Assembly: GCA_947455605.1 (NCBI GenBank)
Contig: CANGOX010000005.1
Location: 1 to 64,000 of the forward strand
DNA length: 64,000 bases
Direction: 5' to 3'
Source: Chitinophagaceae bacterium
Lineage (GTDB): Bacteria > Bacteroidota > Bacteroidia > Chitinophagales > Chitinophagaceae
Shown: in pieces, positions 18,929-27,277 of the stretch
Layout: every line of letters begins with the position of its first letter
Numbering within the stretch: position 1 is the stretch's first letter
Program-made: the position numbers and the translations under genes
Notes under the pieces: generated by a model
What the model was told of the DNA's origin: nothing
Databases searched by the model: none
What the model saw: the letters and a program-made list of their open reading frames with translations, nothing else

Positions 18929-19123
18929 ATGCCGAATCCTAAACGCAGACATTCACAACAGCGTAGCGCTAAGAGAAGAACTCACTATGTTGCACAAGAG
19001 GTAACATTGAGCAAAGACAGCACCACTGGTGAACTACACGTGCGTCACCGCGCCCATGTAAGCGAAGGTAAATTGTTCTATAAAGGTAAACTGGTAGCTG
19101 AAAAAGCTCCTCTGAAAGCGTAA
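18929..19123 (+). CDS. rpmF: 50S ribosomal protein bL32
   Basis: A 64-residue basic protein starting MPNPKRRHSQQRSAKRRTHY, the L32 signature. It lacks the CxxC zinc pairs of some L32 forms, as is usual for the zinc-free type. It is part of the large ribosomal subunit. Middle gene of DUF177-rpmF-plsX. Confidence 0.97.
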   Translation: MPNPKRRHSQQRSAKRRTHYVAQEVTLSKDSTTGELHVRHRAHVSEGKLFYKGKLVAEKAPLKA

Positions 19124-19160
19124 CAACGTAACCTTTTAGTTCAACTAGACTTCCTGCCGA

Positions 19161-20105
19161 ATGAATATTGGTTTAGACATGATGGGTGGAGATTTTGCAC
19201 CGCTTGAAGCGGTGAAAGGCCTGCAATTATACTTGTCTGACAATACTCGTACGGCTTCTTTATTTTGTATAGGCGACGAAGCACAGGTAAAACCTTTGCT
19301 TGCAGAACATGGGGTAAACTCACCCAATGTTCATGTAATACATGCCCCCGAAGTAATTGGCTACCACGAACATCCAACCAAAGCGCTGAAAGAAAAACAG
19401 CGCTCATCCATCGCTATTGGTTTTCATATGCTGGCAACGGGTAAGATCGATGCCTTTCTGAGTGCAGGTAATACCGGTGCTATGATGGTGGGTGCTATGT
19501 TCAGCATTAAGACCATTGAAGGAATCCTCAGGCCAACGGTTGTAACCGTTGTTCCCAAAATTAATGGTGGTACCGGTGTTTTACTGGATGCCGGTCTGAA
19601 TGCCGATTGCAAACCGGAACATCTTAATCAATTTGCCATCCTGGGTAGTTTATATGCAGAGTATATCTACAATGTAAGCAACCCTAAGATCGGGTTGATG
19701 AATGTGGGTGAAGAAGAAGGCAAAGGCAATATTATAACCCAGGCAACCTATCCCCTGCTTAAAGAGAATACCCAGATCAATTTTATCGGTAATATTGAAG
19801 GCCGCGACCTGTTTAATGACAAGGCAGATGTGATCGTCTGTGACGGGTTTACCGGCAATATCATCCTCAAACTGGCAGAATCGGTTTACGATATAGCCGA
19901 GCAGCGCGGTTTTGGTAAAGACGCCTATTTTACCCGCTTCCATTACGAGAATTATGGCGGTTCCCCGGTTTTAGGTGTAAACAAACCTGTGATCATCGGT
20001 CACGGCATCAGTGAAGCCAAAGCTTTCAAGAACATGATCATCGTTGGTGAAAAAATGATCGAAAGCCAGCTTTGCGCTAAGATGACAGAGATGTTTAAAT
20101 CGTAG
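19161..20105 (+). CDS. plsX: Phosphate acyltransferase PlsX
   Basis: A 314-residue enzyme that makes acyl-phosphate from acyl-ACP, the first step of the PlsX/PlsY phospholipid pathway. Family blocks are GLDMMGGDFAPLEAVKG at the N-terminus, ALKEKQRSSIAIG, FLSAGNTGAMM, LDAGLNADCKPEHL, VCDGFTGNIILK and the C-terminal GHGISEAKAFKNMI. Start ATG 19161, 37 bases after rpmF. Usually followed by fabH; here a repeat hairpin (20181-20270) follows instead and may end the transcript. Confidence 0.96.
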   Translation: MNIGLDMMGGDFAPLEAVKGLQLYLSDNTRTASLFCIGDEAQVKPLLAEHGVNSPNVHVIHAPEVIGYHEHPTKALKEKQRSSIAIGFHMLATGKIDAFLSAGNTGAMMVGAMFSIKTIEGILRPTVVTVVPKINGGTGVLLDAGLNADCKPEHLNQFAILGSLYAEYIYNVSNPKIGLMNVGEEEGKGNIITQATYPLLKENTQINFIGNIEGRDLFNDKADVIVCDGFTGNIILKLAESVYDIAEQRGFGKDAYFTRFHYENYGGSPVLGVNKPVIIGHGISEAKAFKNMIIVGEKMIESQLCAKMTEMFKS

Positions 20106-20180
20106 CAGACCTTCTGGTTCTCTGTATTTCCTATTACTTATTACCGTAAATATACCTCCTGCCGTTAACGGCTGCGGAAG

Positions 20181-20270
20181 AGAATATTGAATATTGAACA
20201 AGGAATATCCAATGTTGAAGTGGTTTTTCGGTTCAAAATTCAATATCCCTTGTTCAATATTCGATATTCT
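20181..20270. repeat. Inverted pair of 7-base repeat arms after plsX
   Basis: Left arm (20181-20220) reads GAATATT, GAATATT, GAACAAG, GAATATC, CAATGTT, GAAG. The right arm (20231-20270), read on the other strand, gives GAATATC, GAATATT, GAACAAG, GGATATT, GAATTTT. The arms pair almost fully around a loop near GTGGTTTTTCGG. The same word order recurs at 43167-43250. Confidence 0.9.
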
Positions 20271-20424
20271 GCCCCTATCTCCCGTACATCATCCCGGCTT
20301 TTTTACCGCTCATCACAATATAAAATTTCCATTTTTCCAGTCCCAAAACCGCCAAACCCCCGTATTTACTTCATTCCAAAGCATAACTCACTATTATCCT
20401 ATGGAAAATACTACCCTTTAGTTG

Positions 20425-20465
20425 GTACTATTTATTGCATAGTACTGTTATTCTCTATATCTTTG
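20425..20465 (+). promoter_or_regulatory. Promoter with overlapping dyad upstream of the small exported protein
   Basis: TATCTTTG (20458-20465) fits the -7 consensus. Twenty bases upstream ATTG (20434-20437) stands for the -33 box and lies inside a perfect dyad, GTACTAT (20425-20431) and ATAGTAC (20439-20445). A dimeric regulator bound there would cover the -33 box. Regulation is inferred. The rest of the 398-base gap 20106-20503 holds the repeat 20181-20270 and otherwise nothing I recognise. Confidence 0.55.
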
Positions 20466-20503
20466 TTCTATCAAAGTAAATAAACCATCAAAAACAACCT
20501 TTT

Positions 20504-20686
20504 ATGAAAAAGTTCATTTTTACCGCCAACATGATCGCCATTATCGCCCTGGTTCCTGCTTTAGTATTTGGATACCTGCATAATGATAACAAAGCATCAG
20601 ACAACAAAACCAATACGGAAACAGCCAAGGATGTGACCAATGGCCAGGAAGACGGTACCACTATTCACCTGGTAAAAAGCTTTTAA
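20504..20686 (+). CDS. Small exported or membrane-anchored hypothetical protein
   Basis: A 60-residue peptide: N-terminal hydrophobic segment (residues about 4-24, FIFTANMIAIIALVPALVFG) followed by a hydrophilic Asn/Asp/Thr-rich tail. It may be a signal-anchor or a secreted peptide, and no family is recognised. Coding is supported by the good promoter upstream, the ATG context and biased codon use. It stands between the plsX operon and the cystathionine beta-synthase gene. Confidence 0.65.
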   Translation: MKKFIFTANMIAIIALVPALVFGYLHNDNKASDNKTNTETAKDVTNGQEDGTTIHLVKSF

Positions 20687-20703
20687 TCTTGCAAAAAAGT
20701 AAA

Positions 20704-20779
20704 CGGTGCCACTCCCCCGCACCGGCAAACCAAGATCTCCAAGGGTAGCGGATCATACACGCAGAGGATGTAAATCCGC
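20704..20779 (+). other. Two GC-rich hairpins in the gap before the cystathionine synthase gene
   Basis: CGGTGC (20704-20709) pairs with GCACCG (20719-20724), and GCGGAT (20748-20753) pairs with ATCCGC (20774-20779). Neither is followed by a U-run, so they do not look like terminators. They could be a structured leader of 20880-22235 or a 3' end of the small gene. No known riboswitch is recognised. Confidence 0.4.
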
Positions 20780-20879
20780 CCCCCTTTATAATTTCCCTAT
20801 TTCGTAGTACCTATTTTATAATTGACCCCAATCCGGAAGTGCAAAACTTTACCTTTACGCAAACAAGCGTTAGTAAATT

Positions 20880-22235
20880 ATGTGGCTCAACAACATTCTG
20901 GAAACAATAGGTAACACCCCTCTCATCAGGCTTAACAAGATCACAAAAGATATTCCTGCCACTGTGCTGGCTAAAGTGGATTATTTCAACCCCGGTAATT
21001 CCATCAAAGACCGAATGGCTTTGAAAATGGTGGAAGTAGCCGAAAAAGAAGGCAAACTCAAACCCGGCGGCACCATCATTGAAGGAACCAGCGGTAATAC
21101 CGGTATGGGTCTGGCACTCGCTGCCTGTGTAAAAGGATACAAATGCATATTTGTTACAACCGATAAACAATCCAAAGAAAAAGCAGACATTCTGAAAGCC
21201 GTAGGTGCAGAAGTGATCGTTTGCCCTACCAACGTACTCCCCGAAGATCCCAGAAGTTATTATAGCGTGGCCAAACGTTTGGGCAAAGAGATCCCTAATT
21301 CCATGTACATGAACCAGTACGATAATCTGGCCAACCGTCAGGCACATTATGAAAGTACCGGACCGGAAATATGGGAGCAAACAGAAGGTAAGATCACCCA
21401 CCTGGTTTGTACAGCCGGCACGGGTGGTACCATTACAGGAACAGCTATGTACCTGAAAGAGAAAAATCCGAATATCAAGATCTGGGCAATAGATGTATAT
21501 GGCTCATTACTTACAAAATATTATAACACAGGTGAGATTGATATGAATGAAGTGCATCCTTATATCTCAGAAGGTTTTGGGGAAGATTTTGTTCCGCTGA
21601 ATTATGATATGAGCGTGATAGATAAGTTTGAACAGGTAACCGATAAAGACGGTGCGGTAATGGCCAGAAGGATCGCAAAAGAAGAAGGCCTTTTCTGTGG
21701 ATACAGTGCCGGCAGTTGTTTGCAGGGATTGATGCAGTTAAAATCATCTCTCACCAAAGATGATGTAGTGGTTTGTATCTTCCATGATCATGGCAGCCGT
21801 TATGTTGGAAAGATCTATAACGATGAATGGATGATGGAACGTGGATTCTTAGATGTGAAAACCTTTAAAGACATTGTTAATGGCAGAAGTGCGAAAAGAC
21901 TTGTGACCATTGAACCCACCAATACAGTAGCAGAAGCTGTGGAATTGATGAAGCGATACGATATCGAACAGATCCCTGTGATGCAGAACGGAGAACTTGC
22001 CGGCGCGGTAAGTGAAAGCGGATTATTCCAGAAAGTATTTAATAACCCCGAGATCAGAAATGCCACCGTAGAAAGTGTGATGGAACATGCTTATCCGATC
22101 GTTGATTTTGATACACCGGTAGAAAGACTGGGGCATCTGATCACCAAAGAGAACGGAGCGGTGATCGCAAAAGATGAAAAAGGTGATTATCATATTGTAA
22201 CCAAATACGATGTGCTACAGAGCCTTGCGAAATAG
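20880..22235 (+). CDS. Cystathionine beta-synthase / PLP-dependent cysteine synthase with CBS domain pair
   Basis: A 451-residue fold-type II PLP enzyme. The PLP lysine sits in NSIKDRM (Lys43). The phosphate-binding/substrate loop is GTSGNTG at 69-75, and GTGGTITG is the second phosphate loop. Residues about 330-451 form two CBS modules (VTIEPTNTVAEAVELM; YPIVDFDTPVERLG), the arrangement of cystathionine beta-synthase rather than plain CysK. It condenses serine or an activated serine with homocysteine or sulfide in the cytoplasm; CBS domains often bind adenosyl ligands. The LysR-type regulator follows 40 bases downstream, so sulfur-responsive control is plausible but not shown. Confidence 0.88.
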   Translation: MWLNNILETIGNTPLIRLNKITKDIPATVLAKVDYFNPGNSIKDRMALKMVEVAEKEGKLKPGGTIIEGTSGNTGMGLALAACVKGYKCIFVTTDKQSKEKADILKAVGAEVIVCPTNVLPEDPRSYYSVAKRLGKEIPNSMYMNQYDNLANRQAHYESTGPEIWEQTEGKITHLVCTAGTGGTITGTAMYLKEKNPNIKIWAIDVYGSLLTKYYNTGEIDMNEVHPYISEGFGEDFVPLNYDMSVIDKFEQVTDKDGAVMARRIAKEEGLFCGYSAGSCLQGLMQLKSSLTKDDVVVCIFHDHGSRYVGKIYNDEWMMERGFLDVKTFKDIVNGRSAKRLVTIEPTNTVAEAVELMKRYDIEQIPVMQNGELAGAVSESGLFQKVFNNPEIRNATVESVMEHAYPIVDFDTPVERLGHLITKENGAVIAKDEKGDYHIVTKYDVLQSLAK

Positions 22236-22275
22236 CAGGTAAGCATCCTATGCTGAATTTTTACGTACCACTGAT

Positions 22276-23175
22276 ATGATCTCAACACGCCACGATGTTT
22301 TCATGACTGTTGCCCAACAGAAAAGCTTTTCGAAGGCCAGTCAGGTATTGTATATATCACAACCGGCAATCAGCAAACACATCAAATCGCTTGAAGAGTA
22401 TTATAAAACCAAGTTGTTCGACAGGAAAGGTATGCTGATTGAACTCACAGCTGCCGGAAAGATCCTTTTAGAAAAACTGCTGGAAGTAAAACGCATAGAA
22501 GAACAGGCCGAGTTTGATATATCTACCCTTAAAGATGTATTACAGGCAAAGGGCTTTCTGAAACTGGGTGCCAGTAGTACCGTAGCCTTGTATATCCTGC
22601 CAAAAATATTATCGGCATTTAATCAGCATTACCCTTTGGTAAATATCAATTCACTTAACCGAAATTCAGAATTGATCATCGATGCCTTACTTAACCAGGA
22701 TATCAATATCGGCATTATAGAAGGAAAAGTAAAACTGAATCAGGTAGACTATCAATCCTTTCTTACTGACAATGTAATTGCCGTATGCAGCAGTAAAAGT
22801 CCCATTGCCAAAAAAAAATATTACACTTTGAAAGACCTCGTTACTATGCCATTGGCATTCAGGGAAAGAGGCAGTGGCACATTAACCGCACTGAAAAATG
22901 CTTTAGAAAAGAATAAGATCAAAATGAGTGATCTGGATATTAAAGTGCGATTGGGCGGAACAGAATCTTTAAAGAATTTCCTTATTGAATCTGACATGCT
23001 TGGATTCCTGCCGCAAAGGTCCATTATTAAAGAATTACAATACGGTGAACTCTCAGAAGTGCATTTTGAAGGATTGGATATACAGCGAAACTTCTATTTT
23101 GTACAACGCAAGGGAGAGAACAGCGATCTGAATAAGAGCTTTATTAAAATGGCGCAAAAGATCTATAATGTGTAG
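22276..23175 (+). CDS. LysR family transcriptional regulator
   Basis: A 299-residue LTTR. The N-terminal winged helix-turn-helix is clear (FMTVAQQKSFSKASQVLYISQPAISKHI, residues 9-36), followed by the linker helix and a two-lobed periplasmic-binding-like effector domain starting near GFLKLGASSTVALYILP. LTTRs activate or repress a nearby promoter in response to a small molecule. It is co-directional with the PLP enzyme, and CysB/CbL-type regulators act on sulfur genes, so a role in cysteine or methionine metabolism is a reasonable guess. Confidence 0.9.
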   Translation: MISTRHDVFMTVAQQKSFSKASQVLYISQPAISKHIKSLEEYYKTKLFDRKGMLIELTAAGKILLEKLLEVKRIEEQAEFDISTLKDVLQAKGFLKLGASSTVALYILPKILSAFNQHYPLVNINSLNRNSELIIDALLNQDINIGIIEGKVKLNQVDYQSFLTDNVIAVCSSKSPIAKKKYYTLKDLVTMPLAFRERGSGTLTALKNALEKNKIKMSDLDIKVRLGGTESLKNFLIESDMLGFLPQRSIIKELQYGELSEVHFEGLDIQRNFYFVQRKGENSDLNKSFIKMAQKIYNV

Positions 23176-23233
23176 TTATGGGTCATAATAACATAACATC
23201 AACCAGGGTATTTGCATAGTCTACCTTTATGGT

Positions 23234-23452
23234 ATGAAAAGCCTGATACAAATCACCCGCACCGAAAACGTCCGAAATTTTACAGAATCCGTAAGCAAGC
23301 TAATGGATATCCGGCGTTTACAAAACCAGCTCATGCTTTCCCAGATCTTATCCCCCGAATGGGGTGCATTAAAAAGCGGTTTAAAGAAACTCATTGAGAA
23401 AGATTATTTCAGAGAAGAGGATCCGGAATTCATATCGCTCACCAATAACTGA
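23234..23452 (+). CDS. Small hypothetical protein
   Basis: A 72-residue, mostly helical, charged protein (MKSLIQITRTENVRNF... ending FISLTNN) that I do not recognise. The ATG is preceded by a TACCTTTA box, one mismatch from the -7 consensus. The frame is long for a chance ORF in this gap and the composition is protein-like, but there is no homology evidence. An overlapping frame at 23212-23397 is Pro/His-rich and less protein-like. Confidence 0.5.
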   Translation: MKSLIQITRTENVRNFTESVSKLMDIRRLQNQLMLSQILSPEWGALKSGLKKLIEKDYFREEDPEFISLTNN

Positions 23453-23515
23453 CCGCAACCCTTACTATTGCTGGTATTATCACATGTTTATTTACACAGT
23501 TTCTCTGTTTAAGGG

Positions 23516-23523
23516 TATTTTTG
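23516..23523 (+). promoter_or_regulatory. -7 promoter box almost touching the start codon
   Basis: TATTTTTG matches TAnnTTTG and ends three bases before the ATG at 23527. If it is used, transcription would begin at or next to the start codon, giving a leaderless message. Confidence 0.55.
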
Positions 23524-23526
23524 TAC

Positions 23527-24321
23527 ATGCCCTTTTATACAGATCAACTGAACCGTGTAATTGAGATCACAAAGTATCCCGAACGGATCATTTCACTCGT
23601 TCCCTCACAGACTGAATTATTATTTGATCTGGGCCTAACCAGAGAAGTCAAGGGTATCACCAAATTCTGTGTACACCCGCATGATTGGTTCCTGCATAAA
23701 CAAAAGGTGGGTGGTACAAAGAACATCGATATCGCGAAAGTTACTGCACTCGAACCTGATCTCATCATTGCCAATAAAGAAGAGAATACCAAAGAACAGA
23801 TCGAAGCATTAGAGAAGATAGCACCGGTCTGGATCAGTGATGTAAATACTATCCCGAATGCCTTACAGATGATCTGCAGCATCGGTACCATCACAGGCAA
23901 AGAAAAAAATGCAGACAGGATCATTCAACAGATCGAAGCAGATTTTGAAAAGTTCCGTTTAGCGGTCAATTCTCCTTTACACAAGTCCTGCAAAACAGCA
24001 TACCTCATCTGGAAAGATCCCTATATGGCAGCCGGTGGCGGCACTTTTATTGATTCGATGCTGGAACTGATCGGGCTGGAAAATGTATTGGCCGATCAGG
24101 AAAGATATCCCACAATCGATTGCGCTGAATTAGTGAAGAGAGATACAGAATTGGTATTGCTTTCTTCTGAACCTTATCCCTTTAAACAAACCCATATGGA
24201 AGCCATCAGCCGTGAAATGCCCGGAATCCGCATCTTGATCGTTGATGGTGAGATGTTCAGCTGGTATGGCAGCCGTATGTTACAGGCGGGTAATTATTTT
24301 ACACAACTACTGTATGCTTAA
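23527..24321 (+). CDS. BtuF-like helical-backbone metal receptor / cobalamin-binding protein, without signal peptide
   Basis: A 264-residue periplasmic-binding-protein-fold protein of the BtuF/FhuD helical-backbone group (RIISLVPSQTELLFDLGL; LEPDLIIANKEENTKEQIEAL; AAGGGTFIDSMLELIGLENV). The ATG at 23527 is preferred over the TTG at 23521. No signal peptide or lipobox precedes the domain, so the protein seems cytoplasmic, unlike classic BtuF. No btuC or btuD gene is near. Ligand could be a corrinoid, a metal chelate or haem; its role is unknown. Confidence 0.82.
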   Translation: MPFYTDQLNRVIEITKYPERIISLVPSQTELLFDLGLTREVKGITKFCVHPHDWFLHKQKVGGTKNIDIAKVTALEPDLIIANKEENTKEQIEALEKIAPVWISDVNTIPNALQMICSIGTITGKEKNADRIIQQIEADFEKFRLAVNSPLHKSCKTAYLIWKDPYMAAGGGTFIDSMLELIGLENVLADQERYPTIDCAELVKRDTELVLLSSEPYPFKQTHMEAISREMPGIRILIVDGEMFSWYGSRMLQAGNYFTQLLYA

Positions 24322-24418
24322 GATCTGATAATGTGTAAAAATGCCCTTATCCAATTGGGCCAAGTGCAGTATCTTGCTCACGCTTAAATATCCATTTTTT
24401 AAATAAACAACTTACACA

Positions 24419-25486
24419 ATGAAAAAGTACCGTGCCGGGGTTTTATTCGGTGATGAATTAGAAGCCTTATACAACGACGCAAAAGATAACCAGTTTGCCC
24501 TACCAGCCGTAAATACCATCGGTACCAATACCATCAATGCGGTTTTGGAAACAGCTGCTAAAGTAAACTCACCCGTTATCATCCAGTTCTCAAATGGTGG
24601 TGCCCAATTCATTGCCGGTAAAGGAATGCCGAATGATAAACTCCAGGGAAATATTTCAGGTGGTATCTCAGGTGCTTTGCATATTCATAATGTAGCAAAA
24701 TATTATGGCGTACCGGTTGTATTGCATACAGATCATGCTGCAAAAAAATGGTTGCCATGGATAAGCGGTCTGATAGATGCCGGTGAACAATTCTATAAAG
24801 AAAAAGGCCAGCCGCTTTTCAGCTCACACATGCTGGATCTTTCTGAAGAACCAATCGAAGAAAATATTCATACATCTGTTGAATTCTACAAACGCATGGC
24901 CCCATTGGGTATGAGTATTGAGATTGAACTGGGTGTTACAGGTGGTGAGGAAGATGGCGTTGATAACAGCGGTGTAGAGAATGATAAATTATATACACAA
25001 CCACAACACGTTGCCTACTCTTATACAGAACTGAGCAAAGTTGGTAAACTATTTACCGTTGCTGCGGCTTTTGGTAATGTGCACGGTGTGTACAGTCCGG
25101 GTAATGTGGAGCTTCGCCCAGAGATCCTGAAAAACAGTCAGGATTATATTGAGAAAGAATTAAAGACCGGACCTAAGCCTGTATACTTTGTATTTCATGG
25201 CGGAAGCGGTTCACCACAAAACCAGATCAGGGAAGCCATCAGTTATGGTGCGATAAAAATGAACATTGATACCGATCTGCAATGGGCATTCTGGGAAGGC
25301 ATCAGGGATTTCTATCAAAAAAATGAAGGGTACCTGCAGGGACAATTAGGCAATCCGGAAGGAGCCGACAAGCCCAACAAAAAACACTACGATCCAAGGG
25401 TTTGGCTGCGTAAAGCGGAAGAGAGTTTCAGCAAACGTTTGGAAGTAGCCTTTGAAGATCTGAATTGTATCAACAGAAACGCATAG
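24419..25486 (+). CDS. fbaA: Class II fructose-bisphosphate aldolase
   Basis: A 355-residue zinc-dependent aldolase that splits fructose 1,6-bisphosphate in glycolysis and runs in reverse in gluconeogenesis. Visible blocks: VVLHTDHAAKKWLPW with the catalytic Asp and zinc His, IEIELGVTGGEEDGVDN, AAFGNVHGVY and FVFHGGSGSP with the remaining zinc histidines, and the phosphate-site KMNIDTDLQWAFW. Length and blocks fit the class IIA (E. coli FbaA) type. A terminator follows the stop. Confidence 0.95.
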   Translation: MKKYRAGVLFGDELEALYNDAKDNQFALPAVNTIGTNTINAVLETAAKVNSPVIIQFSNGGAQFIAGKGMPNDKLQGNISGGISGALHIHNVAKYYGVPVVLHTDHAAKKWLPWISGLIDAGEQFYKEKGQPLFSSHMLDLSEEPIEENIHTSVEFYKRMAPLGMSIEIELGVTGGEEDGVDNSGVENDKLYTQPQHVAYSYTELSKVGKLFTVAAAFGNVHGVYSPGNVELRPEILKNSQDYIEKELKTGPKPVYFVFHGGSGSPQNQIREAISYGAIKMNIDTDLQWAFWEGIRDFYQKNEGYLQGQLGNPEGADKPNKKHYDPRVWLRKAEESFSKRLEVAFEDLNCINRNA

Positions 25487-25492
25487 AACAAG

Positions 25493-25516
25493 GGGCCCGA
25501 TAAGAATATCGGGCCC
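25493..25516 (+). terminator. Rho-independent terminator after fbaA
   Basis: GGGCCCGAT (25493-25501), loop AAGAAT, ATCGGGCCC (25508-25516), then TTTTCTCTT. Confidence 0.92.
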
Positions 25517-25622
25517 TTTTCTCTTCAGACAGGCTTAAAACGCTGTTTTTCAACGTATGAGATAAATTATCATACTTTATCTGTTGATTTTATTGAAAAA
25601 AGGTATTTTAGAGAAAGGTTCC

Positions 25623-25664
25623 AACAGGCCAAAACAGCGTTTTTATAGCTGTAAATAGCCTGTT
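25623..25664 (+). promoter_or_regulatory. Nested hairpin with U-run ahead of accD
   Basis: Outer stem AACAGGC (25623-25629) pairs with GCCTGTT (25658-25664); inner stem ACAGC (25634-25638) pairs with GCTGT (25648-25652); a T-run continues to 25668. Further upstream AAAACGCTGTTTTT (about 25537-25550) is the inverse of AAAACAGCGTTTTT (25631-25644), so two exclusive folds are possible. It could be an attenuator for accD or a second terminator. Confidence 0.45.
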
Positions 25665-25707
25665 TTTTGTAATTATCGTTTATCTTCGACCCCCCAACGA
25701 TTTTTCT

Positions 25708-26628
25708 ATGAAAAAAGAACGTGAAGAAGATCTGGAAGCCAATTTAACCGGTGAGGAAAGCCAGGGTGGTGATCCTGCGAAACCGAGATGGTTTAAACGC
25801 ATCAGAAAAGGTATCCTCACATCCACTGCGGATAAAAAGGAAACCCCGGAAGGTTTGTGGAATAAATGCCCTGAATGTAATTATATCTGTACCACTTCAG
25901 AATTAAGGGAAAACCTATTTGTTTGCCCAAAATGCAATTACCACCACCGAATTGGCAGTGATGAGTATTTTGATATCCTGTTCGATAACAGCGAGTACAA
26001 AGAACTTTTTGATAATATCCGCAGCAAAGATGCCCTCGGTTTTACCGATCTGAAATCTTACCAGAAACGCCTGGATGATATCCATACAAAGACCGATCTG
26101 AAAGACTCTATGCGCGTGGCTGCAGGCTCCGTTAATGGAGAAGGCCTCGTGATTGCCTGTATGGATTTTGAATTCATCGGCGGATCATTGGGAAGTGTGA
26201 TGGGAGAAAAATTCAGCAGAGCTGTTGACTATTGCATCCAGCACAAAATGGCTTACCTCGTGATCAGTAAGAGTGGTGGTGCCCGTATGATGGAGAGCGC
26301 TTTCAGCTTGATGCAATTGGCAAAAACAAGCGGTAAACTTTCTCAATTAAGTGATGCAAAGCTTCCTTATATCTCACTCCTTACCGACCCAACTTTTGGT
26401 GGCATCTCAGCCAGCTTTGGCATGCTCGGTGATCTGAATATTGCCGAACCCGGCGCCCTGATTGGGTTTGCGGGCCCGCGTGTGATCAAAGAAACCATAA
26501 AAAAAGACCTGCCCGAAGGTTTTCAGCGCAGCGAATTTTTATTGGATCATGGTTTTCTTGATTTTATCATAGACAGAAAAGCCCTGAAAGACAAATTAGC
26601 GCAGGTGGTACTTTTGTTTAGAAGCTGA
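25708..26628 (+). CDS. accD: Acetyl-CoA carboxylase, carboxyltransferase beta subunit
   Basis: A 306-residue subunit that, with AccA, carboxylates acetyl-CoA to malonyl-CoA for fatty acid synthesis. The four-cysteine zinc ribbon is CPECNYIC...CPKCNYHH (residues about 53-78). The carboxyltransferase core has [34 protein letters not shown] and [16 protein letters not shown] likely -7 box TATCTTCG (25681-25688, one mismatch) lies 19 bases before the ATG. A repeat hairpin begins just after the stop. Confidence 0.96.
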   Translation: MKKEREEDLEANLTGEESQGGDPAKPRWFKRIRKGILTSTADKKETPEGLWNKCPECNYICTTSELRENLFVCPKCNYHHRIGSDEYFDILFDNSEYKELFDNIRSKDALGFTDLKSYQKRLDDIHTKTDLKDSMRVAAGSVNGEGLVIACMDFEFIGGSLGSVMGEKFSRAVDYCIQHKMAYLVISKSGGARMMESAFSLMQLAKTSGKLSQLSDAKLPYISLLTDPTFGGISASFGMLGDLNIAEPGALIGFAGPRVIKETIKKDLPEGFQRSEFLLDHGFLDFIIDRKALKDKLAQVVLLFRS

Positions 26629-26630
26629 TA

Positions 26631-26755
26631 TTTTTAATTAAAAATTAGAAATTAATAATTAAAAATTGAAAGAGTATAACCTTTCAATAAGCTAAAGAAA
26701 TTACAGTCAGCACATCTGTAATTTTTAATTTCTAATTCTTAATTTTTAATTCCAG
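26631..26755. repeat. Inverted pair of 7-base AT-rich repeat arms between accD and smpB
   Basis: Left arm (26631-26670) reads AAAAATT, AGAAATT, AATAATT, AAAAATT. Right arm (26715-26755), read on the other strand, reads AAAAATT, AAGAATT, AGAAATT, AAAAATT. A 44-base loop with no obvious content separates them. The right arm ends eight bases before the smpB ATG. The words match those flanking the four-helix-bundle gene at 59611. Confidence 0.88.
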
Positions 26756-26763
26756 TAGGTGTT

Positions 26764-27204
26764 ATGGCAAATGAGATGAATAACAGACAGGCATACTTTC
26801 ACTACTTCATAGAAGATAAATATGTAGCCGGCATTGCTTTGATGGGTACGGAAGTGAAATCGATCCGTGATGGTAAGCTAAGCTTTAATGATGCGTTCTG
26901 TTTGTTTGATGAAGGAGAACTATGGGTAAGAGGCTTATTCATTGCCAGCTACTCACATGGTACTGCCAATAACCATATTGAAGTTCACGACAGAAAGCTA
27001 TTACTAAACAAACGCGAGCTTCATAAAATACAGGCGAAGATGAAAGAGAAAGGATACACCATTGTTCCCCTGAAAGTATTCTTTAACGAAAAGAACTTTG
27101 TAAAAATTGAGATAGGTCTTGGCAAGGGAAAGAAACTCTATGATAAACGCGAGACCATCAAGAGCAGGGATGTAGAAAAAGATATTAAACGATACCTGAA
27201 GTAA
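26764..27204 (+). CDS. smpB: SsrA-binding protein SmpB
   Basis: A 146-residue RNA-binding protein required for tmRNA rescue of stalled ribosomes. Typical blocks: RQAYFHYFIEDKYVAGIALMGTEVKSIR, ASYSHG, HDRKLLLNKRE and the basic C-terminal tail GKKLYDKRETIKSRD. The tmRNA gene is not in this window. It is flanked on both sides by repeat arms (26631-26755 and 27205-27270). Confidence 0.97.
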   Translation: MANEMNNRQAYFHYFIEDKYVAGIALMGTEVKSIRDGKLSFNDAFCLFDEGELWVRGLFIASYSHGTANNHIEVHDRKLLLNKRELHKIQAKMKEKGYTIVPLKVFFNEKNFVKIEIGLGKGKKLYDKRETIKSRDVEKDIKRYLK

Positions 27205-27270
27205 TATTGAATATAGAATGATGAAGTAAAATCCCACTCTATCATTTACTCATGCTATCATTCTGTCATT
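27205..27270. repeat. Mixed 7/8-base repeat hairpin after smpB
   Basis: The left side just after the stop reads GAATATA, GAATGAT, GAAGTAA (7-base step). The right side (27236-27270), read on the other strand, reads AATGACAG, AATGATAG, CATGAGTA, AATGATAG (8-base step). The arms pair through AGAATGAT and GAGTAAA with a few bases missing from the left. It fills the space between smpB and the convergent gene ending at 27278. Confidence 0.75.
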
Positions 27271-27277
27271 AATTACC

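Noticed and set aside
20187-20483. 98-codon frame after plsX
   Set aside because: It translates the repeat hairpin and AT-rich spacer; no protein-like features.
24348-24364. Hairpin GCCC/GGGC between the BtuF-like gene and fbaA
   Set aside because: Only four base pairs and no U-run, so it is not supported as a terminator.
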